Positions 1-5,468 of a stretch of 6,303 bases of DNA are shown here, piece after piece (within the stretch, counting starts at the first letter, position 1; the number at the start of each line of letters is the position of its first letter). This DNA comes from Pseudomonadota bacterium (GTDB taxonomy: Bacteria > Myxococcota_A > Polyangia > Polyangiales > Polyangiaceae). Both the position numbers and the translations under genes were made by a program. The stretch covers positions 1 through 6,303 of the forward strand of contig JAEYOT010000598.1 in the NCBI GenBank assembly GCA_023411445.1, written 5' to 3'. Under the pieces are notes generated by a model. That model ran no database searches, was not told the origin of the DNA, and saw nothing but the letters and a program-made list of their open reading frames with translations.

Positions 1-1071
1 GGCAGCGCGCAGCCGCTGCCGGTGCTGGACACGGGTCGTCGCCTGCGCGGCGAGCCGCTGGCTGGCCGCGCGCTGGTGCGCGACTTGGCGAGCGCCGGTC
101 GCAGCGAAGCCTTCCGCTGGCTCGATCTCGCACGCTACGCTCGCGCCGGCTCGCCCTACTCGGTGCAGACGAAGCGGGGCTGCGCGCTCAAGTGCGCGTA
201 CTGCGTGTACAACAACATCGAAGGGCACGCCTACCGGCTGCGTGAAGCGCGTGCGGTCGTCGACGAGATCGAGCAGGCGGTGCTCGGCCACGGCGTGACC
301 AGCGTGGACTTCGTGGACTCCACCTTCAACTTGCCGCTCGCGCACGCTCGCTCGCTGTGCGAGGCGCTGGCCGAGCGCAAGCTGCCGGCGCAGTACTCCA
401 CGATGGGACTGAACCCGGCTTCGGTCACGCCCGAGCTGGTCAGCACGCTGCGGGCCGCCGGCTTCAAGAACGTGATGTGCACACCGGAGAGCGCGTCCGA
501 GACCACGCTGCGCACGCTGAGCAAGGGCTTCAAGAAGCACGCGGTGGAGCGGGCCGCCAAGGCGCTGCGCGACGCCGGCATGACCACCTATTGGTTCTTC
601 ATGCTCGGGGCACCCGAGGAAACGATGGACACCGTGCGCGAGACGCTCGAGTTCTGCGAGCAGCACATCCCGCCCACGGACGTGGTGCTGTTCTCGACCG
701 GTATCCGTGTCTACGCCGGTACGCCCCTGGAGCGCACCTGTAAGGACTTGGGTTGGTTCGCCGAGGACGATCCGCTGTTCGAGCCTTCGTGGTTCCTGTC
801 ACCGCAGCTGGACTTGAACGAGCTGTACGGCACGCTCGTGAAGGCGGCCGAGCGCCACCCCAACTGGATGACCAACGCCGAGACGGTGATGAGCCCGGCG
901 ATGGCGGCCATGATGAAGCAAGCGTTCCGCGTGCTCGGGTGGAAGGGGCCGTTTTGGACGCACCTGCCCCGCTTGTTCACGCTGGTCGGCCGCCTGGGCA
1001 TCAGGCAGAAGGGGCTGCTTCAGCACGCGGAGACCGTGCGCCGTATCTCCGACGTCGCGCACCACGCTTGA
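1..1071 (+). CDS. B12-binding-type radical SAM protein, 5' truncated
   Basis: The reading frame is open from base 1 (356 codons to the TGA at 1069-1071), so the gene starts upstream; the GTG at 22 is probably only an internal codon. The radical SAM cluster motif CxxxCxxC is at bases 181-204 (GCALKCAYC), preceded by the YSVQTKRG strand that is typical just before it. Downstream are DSTFNLPLAHA, a CTPES strand, FFMLGAPEET and GIRVYAGTPLE, which fit the TIM-barrel core of cobalamin-dependent (class B) radical SAM enzymes of the BchE/methyltransferase group. In that group an N-terminal cobalamin-binding domain comes first; here it would be upstream and cannot be seen. Such enzymes bind a 4Fe-4S cluster and SAM and often methylate unactivated carbon or phosphorus. 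The substrate cannot be read from this sequence. The last ~60 residues are Met- and aromatic-rich and do not look catalytic. The radical SAM call is secure; the B12 subtype is likely; the reaction is unknown. Confidence 0.9.
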   Translation, partial: GSAQPLPVLDTGRRLRGEPLAGRALVRDLASAGRSEAFRWLDLARYARAGSPYSVQTKRGCALKCAYCVYNNIEGHAYRLREARAVVDEIEQAVLGHGVTSVDFVDSTFNLPLAHARSLCEALAERKLPAQYSTMGLNPASVTPELVSTLRAAGFKNVMCTPESASETTLRTLSKGFKKHAVERAAKALRDAGMTTYWFFMLGAPEETMDTVRETLEFCEQHIPPTDVVLFSTGIRVYAGTPLERTCKDLGWFAEDDPLFEPSWFLSPQLDLNELYGTLVKAAERHPNWMTNAETVMSPAMAAMMKQAFRVLGWKGPFWTHLPRLFTLVGRLGIRQKGLLQHAETVRRISDVAHHA

Positions 1072-1089
1072 GCGTTGTATCGTGAGCGC

Positions 1090-1830
1090 ATGAAGAGCTG
1101 CGCAGCCCTGGGCATCGGTTTTCAGGCTTTGCTCGGCGCCTGGCTACTGGCCACGTCGCTGGGCGCGTGCGGCGGGGAGAAGCCCGAGCCGAAGAGCGCC
1201 GTCGAAGCGGGCGAAGCTCCGCCGCCGGAACCAGAGCCAGAAGCGGAGCCTGTCTCGGCCGAGCCTGCGGCGGACGTAGCGGACACGGCCGAGCCCGAGC
1301 CCGCACAGGCCGAGCCGCCGAAGACGAGCAAAGATCCCAACGCGCTACGCGAAGTGAGGTACGTCGTCACGCCCGAGGGGTTGAAGATCGAGGTGGCCGG
1401 CGTGCGTTTCTTGGCTTCGGCGCAGGCCAAGCAGGTGGGGCAGGGCTGGGGCGCCAAGGTAACGGTCAAGGCGGAGGCGACGGACGGCAAAGAGCACGTG
1501 CTGCTGAACCCCAAGAATGGACCGCTCGCGTTCGCGGCCGCCGTGCTCAAGAAGGGCAGCACGGAGGCAGAGCGTATCGGCGATCAGCGAGAGGGCGAGG
1601 GCGAGCTCACCATCGGCTCCTCCAGCACCAGCTTCTCGCGGGATTTTCCGGCCAAGGGCGGACGGGTGCTGGCCATCGGTGAGACGCTCGATTTGGAGGT
1701 CGCGCTGTGGGGGCTCGGTGAGACCACGGCGGATCGTCGGCCGTTGAAGCAGTTTTTCCACGTGAAGATGAAGGTGGACAAGGGCAAGCCCAAGGCCATC
1801 GTGGAGCCGCCTGCGTCGGCGGCGCAGTAG
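1090..1830 (+). CDS. Uncharacterised lipoprotein with Pro/Glu-rich linker
   Basis: The protein has 246 aa from the ATG at 1090. This start is preferred over the in-frame TTG at 1075 because it gives a normal signal peptide beginning MKS; the ribosome site is weak (GTGAG just upstream). Residues 1-26 are a type II signal peptide, and the lipobox LGAC places the lipidated Cys at 27. Gly at +2, not Asp, fits outer-membrane sorting by the enterobacterial rule, if that rule holds here. Residues 28-84 are a disordered linker rich in Pro, Glu and Ala. Residues ~86-232 alternate hydrophobic and polar residues and look like a beta-sandwich (for example EGLKIEVAGVRF, AKVTVKAEA, TLDLEVALWGL), reminiscent of secreted Ig-like or DUF4352-like folds, but I recognise no family. 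No catalytic or metal motif is visible. It lies 18 bp after the radical SAM gene on the same strand, so co-transcription is possible. Function unknown. Confidence 0.85.
   Translation: MKSCAALGIGFQALLGAWLLATSLGACGGEKPEPKSAVEAGEAPPPEPEPEAEPVSAEPAADVADTAEPEPAQAEPPKTSKDPNALREVRYVVTPEGLKIEVAGVRFLASAQAKQVGQGWGAKVTVKAEATDGKEHVLLNPKNGPLAFAAAVLKKGSTEAERIGDQREGEGELTIGSSSTSFSRDFPAKGGRVLAIGETLDLEVALWGLGETTADRRPLKQFFHVKMKVDKGKPKAIVEPPASAAQ
1180..1320 (+). other. Low-complexity Pro/Glu/Ala linker segment of the lipoprotein
   Basis: Codons 31-77 of the lipoprotein gene encode a strongly acidic, Pro-rich stretch with repeated EP and PEPE units. It separates the lipidated Cys from the folded domain. Linkers of this kind are common in myxobacterial lipoproteins and probably act as a spacer from the membrane surface. 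Confidence 0.7.
1806..1823. terminator. Weak GC hairpin at the convergent gene ends
   Basis: GCCGCC and GGCGGC form a perfect 6-bp stem around a 6-base loop. It lies inside the last codons of the lipoprotein gene and 8 bases past the hydratase stop on the other strand. Neither strand has a T-tract after it, so it is not a standard intrinsic terminator. It may be chance in GC-rich coding sequence, but it is the best hairpin at this junction. Confidence 0.18.
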
Positions 1831-1831
1831 C

Positions 1832-2617
1832 TCAGCGGCCCTTGAAGGCCGGCTTGCGCTTCTCGTTGAACGCAGCCAGCGCCTCGAGGCGGTCTTCGCT
1901 GCTGAGGCACGCCTCGTACGCCTTGCGCTCCAGCGCGAGTCCCGCGCGGAGCTCGCGCGTGGCGGCCCCGCGCATGGCGTGCAGCGCGGCGCTGATGGCC
2001 AGCGGTGCGCCGTTCAGGATCGGATCGGCCCAGGCCATCACCTCGCGCAAGAAGTCCGAGCCCTTCGGCATCACCTGATTCACCAAGCCGAGGATCAACG
2101 CTTCTGGAGCGGTCAGGCGCGCGGCGCGCAACACTAGCTCCTTGGCGCGCGCCTCGCCCAGCAAGCGCGGCAGGCGCTGCGTCCCTCCCGCGCCCGGGAT
2201 CACACCCAGGCTCGTCTCGGGCAAGCCGAGCGTGGCGTGCTCCGCCGCAAGGCGCAGATCGCAGAGCAGGGCCAGCTCGAGGCCGCCGCCCAGCGCCGCG
2301 CCGTTGATGGCCGCGATGGTCGGTGCCGAGATGGTCTCCAGCCAGCCCAGCTCGGTCTCGTACGCCACGAGCAGCGCGCGGACCTCGTCGGGTGACAGGC
2401 TGGCGCGCTCCTTCAAGTCGGCGCCAGCGCAAAACGCCTTGTCGCCGGCTCCGGTGACGATGACCAGGCGCACGTCGCTCCGCGTCGAAAGCTCTCGACC
2501 GATCTCGCCGAAGCGAACGACGAGCGCGCGAGACAGCGCGTTCATGCGCTCCGGGCGATCCAGCACCACCAGCGCGATGCCGCCGCGTCGCTCGAGCCGC
2601 ACGCCCGCGTCGCTCAT
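1832..2617 (-). CDS. Enoyl-CoA hydratase/isomerase (crotonase) family protein
   Basis: This 261-aa protein has the usual full length for a soluble crotonase. It would hydrate a trans-2-enoyl-CoA to a 3-hydroxyacyl-CoA in the cytoplasm. Visible family marks in order: LDRPERMNAL (18-28), oxyanion-hole segment AFCAGADL (61-68), INGAALGGGLELALLCDLRLA (104-124) and LPETSLGVIPGAGGTQRLPRLLG (132-154). Both glutamates used by true hydratases are present, Glu114 and Glu134, 20 residues apart as in rat mitochondrial hydratase (E144/E164), so hydratase activity is more likely than isomerase only. The GGGLELAL and GGTQRLPR wording is also close to AUH/methylglutaconyl-CoA hydratases (leucine degradation); substrate is not decided. 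The start ATG at 2617 overlaps the stop of the upstream M1 peptidase gene (ATGA) and has a good ribosome site, so the two are translationally coupled. The 3' end is one base from the convergent lipoprotein gene. Confidence 0.93.
   Translation of the reverse strand: MSDAGVRLERRGGIALVVLDRPERMNALSRALVVRFGEIGRELSTRSDVRLVIVTGAGDKAFCAGADLKERASLSPDEVRALLVAYETELGWLETISAPTIAAINGAALGGGLELALLCDLRLAAEHATLGLPETSLGVIPGAGGTQRLPRLLGEARAKELVLRAARLTAPEALILGLVNQVMPKGSDFLREVMAWADPILNGAPLAISAALHAMRGAATRELRAGLALERKAYEACLSSEDRLEALAAFNEKRKPAFKGR
2614..2617 (-). promoter_or_regulatory. ATGA stop/start overlap coupling M1 peptidase and hydratase
   Basis: On the minus strand the TGA of the peptidase gene (2616-2614) shares two bases with the ATG of the hydratase gene (2617-2615). 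Such overlaps usually mean one mRNA and reinitiation or coupled translation. It fixes the hydratase start. Confidence 0.85.
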
Positions 2618-5367
2618 CGTCGCCTCTTCTTGTTGCTTGCAGTGGACGGTGCCGCCTTAGCCTTGGCGGGCTTGGCGGCGACCTTGCGCGCGGCAGACGC
2701 CGGCTTCTTTGGGGCAGGCGTCGGCTTCGTCTTCGGGGCAGGGGTCAGCTTCTTCTTGGCGCTCGGCGTTGCGGGCGTCGGCTGGGCGCTGGCGCGCTTG
2801 GCGGGAGCGGGCTCGTCCTCGTCTGCTCCCGCCTTCTTCTTGTCCGGCTTGCGCGCTTCCAGCTTGGCCAGGCGGCTCTTCAGCTCGTTCAGCTCGTCGC
2901 GCACGCTCTCCAGCTCGTCGTTCAGTCGCTTGCGCTCCTGGCTCTGCCCATCGCCCAGCTCGCGCAGCGCCTCACGGATGCGGCGCGAAACGCGGCCATC
3001 CAGCTCGCGCTCCAGCGCGCGGCGCAGCGCGGGGCGGCTCTTGCTATCGCCCAGCGTCGTGATGGCCGACACGACGTCCATCTTGAAATGCGGGTCTTTG
3101 TCTTCGAGCAGCTCTTCCAGCTGCTCGCGCGTCTTCTTGCCGTCACCCAGGCTGGCCAGCGCGTGGACAGCGGCCCGGCGCCCCCGCGTCGGTATGCCGT
3201 AGCGAGTCCGCTTGGCTACCGGCTCGAGCGCGCTGTCGTCACGGAGCGCGGCCATCCCGTCCAGCGCGCCCGCGCGGATCACGTCGGCCCAGGATGGCTG
3301 ATCCACGATGGCCTTGAGCGTCTCCAGCGCGCCAGGCTGTCGTGTGCGCCCGAGCGAGCGAGCCGCATCCGCCGCCACCAGGTAGCTCTGCTCCTCGTCC
3401 AGCAGCTCGGTCAGGGCCTTGGCCGCCTCCGGCTTCTTGAACGCGCCCAGCGCTCCGACCACGGCGCGCCGGACCTTGGGCTGCGCGCTGGCTAGGGCGG
3501 CGAGCAGCGCCTCCAGCGCCGCGTCTCCGCGGATCTTCCCGAGCGCGCGCGCCACTTCGACCCGCACCATCCAGGCCTCGTTCTCGCGCAGCAGCACGTC
3601 GCGCAGCGCCTTGGTCGTGGCCGGGTCCTGCTTCTTCGACAGCGCGTCGGCGGCGCTCCATCGCAACAGCGCGCTCGAGCCTTCGGTGAGCAGGTGGCGC
3701 AGCATGTCACCCGGCGCCTCGAACGTTACCCTCCCGATCACGCGCTGCTCGGGATCGAAGCCGACGTGGAGGGGGCGCTTGTCCAGCGGCAGCGTGAGCA
3801 CGTCTTGAGCTTCGCTCATCACCTTCTCGTGCCGGGTGCGCGTGCCGTCGGCGTGACACACCTCGATCTCGACGCGCAGCTGGAACACCGCCACGTCGCC
3901 GGTCTTCTGCGTCTGCTTCAGCGCTACCGCGAGCAGGCCGTCGTCGTAGCTGACCTTGGCGCTGAGCTCCGGGTGGCCGGGTCGGTACACCCAGTGATCG
4001 AAGAAGCGCTCCAGCGAGCGGCCGGACACCTCCTCCAAGGCTCGCATCAAATCGTTCGTCTCCACGATGCCGAACGCGTGGCGTTCGAGGTAGCGCTTGA
4101 CGCCCGCGAAGAACACCTCGTCGCCCAGCTCACGCCGAAGCATGTGCAGCACGAGCCCGCCCTTCTCGTACAGGTGCCGGTCGAACAGGTCGATCGGCTC
4201 AGCGTAGTCTCGGCACACGATGGGCCTTTGGTAGCGGCCGGCGGCCTCGGCCAGGTAGGTGTCCGTATCGCCGGCCACGCCGTAGTCGTACTCGTCACGT
4301 CCCAGGCGGTGCTCGCGCTCGAGGTGCTCGCAGTAGGTGGCGAAGCCTTCGTTCAGCCACGCGTGCGACCAATCCCGGCAGGTAACGTAGTCACCGAACC
4401 ATTGGTGGCCGAGCTCGTGCGCGACCAGGTCGTACGAGCTTACGTCCAGCGCCGCGCGTTCATCGAGCATCACGTGCTCGTACAACGTGGTGGCGGTGGT
4501 GTTCTCCATGCCGCCGAAGATGAAGTCGCTCACCACCACCTGCGTATAGCGCTGCCACGGGTAGTCCACGCCGAAGCGCTTGGAGAAGAGCTCCAGCATG
4601 TTGGGCGTCTCGCCCAGGCTGCGCGCCGCGTGCTTGGCTTGACCGACCGGCACCAGGTATCTCACGGGCACCTCGCGCGAGCCGATCGCCGCAGCGCGAT
4701 CGTCTACCACGTCGAAATGGCCGACCACGAGCGTGAGCAGGTAGCTGGGGTGGGGCTGGTCCAGCTTGAAGCGATAAGTCCACGGCTGCTTGCCGCGCGT
4801 CTCCGCGCTGACGAGCTCTCCGTTGGAGAGCACCTGAAAGCCGGCCGGCACCGTCGCGGAGAGCTCGGTGGTCATCTTCACGTGCGGCTTGTCGACGCAG
4901 GGGATGAAGTGCCGCGCGTCCTCGTCCTGGCACTGCGTCCAGGCCTGCAGCGGCCGGTGCTTGACGTGCTCGTCCGGCGCCAGGAAATACAGGCCGCGCT
5001 TGGGCTCCGCTCGGTAGTCCACGCGGAGCTGGCCGCGCTCCGGCAATCCCGAGAGCAAAAGCGCCTCGCCGTCGTAGCTGTAGCTGGCGGGCTCGAACCC
5101 TGCGCCAGAGTCCACGCGGACGCTCTCCAGCTCGAAGCCGATCGCGTCGAGCTGGAGGCTGTCCCCGCCGGGCGCGGCCCTCACGAAGTCCAGCACCGCG
5201 CGCCCGCGTACGGAGCGGCTCTCGAAGTCCAGCGCCAAGTCCACGAACAGGTGCTCGATACGGTAAGGGCGTGAGCGCTCGTACTGCCGCTCGGTGCCGG
5301 CCAAGCTGAAGGGGCCGCGCGCGGCGGCACAAGCACAGCGGGCGTGGAGTCTTTGAGAAGCCGTCAT
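2614..5367 (-). CDS. M1 family metallopeptidase with HEAT repeats and basic tail
   Basis: This 917-aa protein is a zinc-dependent aminopeptidase-like enzyme that would remove N-terminal residues from peptides. Domains: N-terminal beta domain from about 30 to 240; exopeptidase motif GGMEN at 285-289 (the GAMEN variant also found in LTA4 hydrolase); zinc site HELGH (His317, Glu318, His321) with the third ligand Glu340 in WLNEGFA (HExxH-x18-E); catalytic Tyr400 in LYEKGG. All key residues are intact, so it should be active. Residues ~555-805 form tandem helical HEAT-type repeats, 806-838 a short charged coiled coil, and 840-917 a Lys/Ala/Pro tail. M1 peptidases with C-terminal HEAT repeats are known in cyanobacteria and myxobacteria. 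No signal peptide or membrane segment is seen, so it is probably cytoplasmic. The ATG at 5367 is supported by the FSLAGT..RQY...RPYRIEHL opening; it has no ribosome site but a -10-like box just upstream. First gene of an operon with the hydratase. Confidence 0.95.
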   Translation of the reverse strand: MTASQRLHARCACAAARGPFSLAGTERQYERSRPYRIEHLFVDLALDFESRSVRGRAVLDFVRAAPGGDSLQLDAIGFELESVRVDSGAGFEPASYSYDGEALLLSGLPERGQLRVDYRAEPKRGLYFLAPDEHVKHRPLQAWTQCQDEDARHFIPCVDKPHVKMTTELSATVPAGFQVLSNGELVSAETRGKQPWTYRFKLDQPHPSYLLTLVVGHFDVVDDRAAAIGSREVPVRYLVPVGQAKHAARSLGETPNMLELFSKRFGVDYPWQRYTQVVVSDFIFGGMENTTATTLYEHVMLDERAALDVSSYDLVAHELGHQWFGDYVTCRDWSHAWLNEGFATYCEHLEREHRLGRDEYDYGVAGDTDTYLAEAAGRYQRPIVCRDYAEPIDLFDRHLYEKGGLVLHMLRRELGDEVFFAGVKRYLERHAFGIVETNDLMRALEEVSGRSLERFFDHWVYRPGHPELSAKVSYDDGLLAVALKQTQKTGDVAVFQLRVEIEVCHADGTRTRHEKVMSEAQDVLTLPLDKRPLHVGFDPEQRVIGRVTFEAPGDMLRHLLTEGSSALLRWSAADALSKKQDPATTKALRDVLLRENEAWMVRVEVARALGKIRGDAALEALLAALASAQPKVRRAVVGALGAFKKPEAAKALTELLDEEQSYLVAADAARSLGRTRQPGALETLKAIVDQPSWADVIRAGALDGMAALRDDSALEPVAKRTRYGIPTRGRRAAVHALASLGDGKKTREQLEELLEDKDPHFKMDVVSAITTLGDSKSRPALRRALERELDGRVSRRIREALRELGDGQSQERKRLNDELESVRDELNELKSRLAKLEARKPDKKKAGADEDEPAPAKRASAQPTPATPSAKKKLTPAPKTKPTPAPKKPASAARKVAAKPAKAKAAPSTASNKKRRR
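2623..2628 (-). promoter_or_regulatory. Ribosome binding site of the hydratase gene
   Basis: Minus strand reads AAGAGG, five bases before the hydratase ATG. It lies within the last codons of the peptidase gene (the KKRRR tail), so the basic tail codons also provide the Shine-Dalgarno sequence. It is the clearest ribosome site in the window. Confidence 0.7.
2711..2752 (-). repeat. Imperfect tandem repeat, 24-base period, in tail codons
   Basis: Bases 2711-2728 and 2735-2752 match at 16 of 18 positions, offset by 24 bases (eight codons). On the minus strand they encode two TPAPK units (TPAPKTKP then TPAPKKPA). In-frame repeats like this let the tail grow or shrink by slippage without breaking the frame. 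Confidence 0.65.
2854..2952 (-). other. Short coiled-coil segment of the M1 peptidase
   Basis: Residues 806-838 show a charged heptad-like pattern with Leu at regular intervals (LNDELESVRDELNELKSRL). It joins the HEAT solenoid to the disordered basic tail and could drive dimerisation. Prediction is by eye. Confidence 0.6.
2953..3705 (-). other. HEAT-repeat solenoid region of the M1 peptidase
   Basis: Residues ~555-805 contain repeated paired helices about 30 residues apart, with recurring patterns such as LLRWSAADAL, VRVEVARALGKI, VRRAVVGALGAF, VAADAARSLGRT, GRRAAVHALASLGD and MDVVSAITTLGD. This is the HEAT/PBS-lyase-like signature (small residues, Asp or Arg at fixed sites). It probably serves as a protein-binding or substrate-shaping scaffold. 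About seven units can be counted by eye; borders are approximate. Confidence 0.8.
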
Positions 5368-5376
5368 CGGTTCGCT

Positions 5377-5382
5377 ACTATA
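5377..5382 (-). promoter_or_regulatory. Putative -10 box of the M1 peptidase-hydratase operon
   Basis: Minus strand TATAGT (5 of 6 matches to TATAAT) ends nine bases before the ATG at 5367. A normal start point 6-8 bases downstream would fall only about 1-3 bases from the ATG, suggesting a leaderless or nearly leaderless mRNA. This fits the absence of a Shine-Dalgarno sequence. The -35 is not recognisable. Confidence 0.4.
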
Positions 5383-5384
5383 CT
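5379..5384 (+). promoter_or_regulatory. Putative -10 box of recD2
   Basis: Plus strand TATACT (5 of 6 matches to TATAAT) overlaps the opposing TATAGT. Transcription from it would give a leader of roughly 75-80 bases before the GTG at 5469. A TTGAGA at 5353-5358 is 20 bases upstream, too far for a standard -35, so the promoter is weak, extended by an activator, or misread. Confidence 0.3.
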
Positions 5385-5468
5385 GGGCGTCGCCAGCTGC
5401 GCTCCCGTTTAATGTCGCTGGCCCCGAGGGCGATCGACTTACCCATGCGCGGGCCCTAAGATGCGCCG

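Larger units (their letters stand above)
2617..2850 (-). other. Histone H1-like Lys/Ala/Pro tail of the M1 peptidase
   Basis: Residues 840-917 are almost only Lys, Ala, Pro, Ser, Thr and Arg, apart from a short acidic patch (ADEDEPAP). They include TPAPK units and end KKRRR. The composition resembles histone H1 tails and AlgP-like bacterial proteins and predicts a disordered, strongly basic tail able to bind nucleic acid or acidic partners. Binding is inferred from composition only. Confidence 0.75.
5368..5468. promoter_or_regulatory. Divergent intergenic region between M1 peptidase and recD2
   Basis: This 101-bp gap separates the starts of two divergent genes and must hold the promoters of both units unless they lie within genes. 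It contains the window's clearest AT-rich patch, ACTATACT at 5377-5384, and a second small one, GTTTAATG at 5407-5414. No strong -35 (TTGACA-like) lies at the correct distance on either strand. No operator-like palindrome longer than the GGGCCC at 5451-5456 is seen. Confidence 0.6.

Noticed and set aside
1075..1089. TTG at 1075 as the lipoprotein start
   Set aside because: It would add only YRER-like residues and no better ribosome site; the ATG at 1090 gives a normal type II signal peptide.
1836..1851. CGGCC/GGCCG hairpin in the hydratase 3' end as a terminator
   Set aside because: Only five base pairs, inside coding sequence, with no T-tract.
1584..2432. Minus-strand frame of 282 codons across the hydratase and lipoprotein ends
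   Set aside because: It is a frame-shifted shadow of the crotonase gene; its Arg/Gly/Ala-rich product lacks any motif.
3694..5274. Long plus-strand open frame (526 codons) opposite the M1 peptidase gene
   Set aside because: It is fully antisense to a gene with intact M1 motifs, is very rich in Val, Leu, Arg and His as expected for the complement of GC-rich codons, and shows no recognisable domain.
5310..5367. Signal peptide or lipobox at the M1 peptidase N-terminus (Cys11, Cys13, Ala-rich)
   Set aside because: There is no hydrophobic stretch of useful length and charged residues surround the cysteines.
5451..5456. GGGCCC palindrome as an operator
   Set aside because: Six-base GC palindromes are expected by chance in this composition and there is no flanking symmetry.
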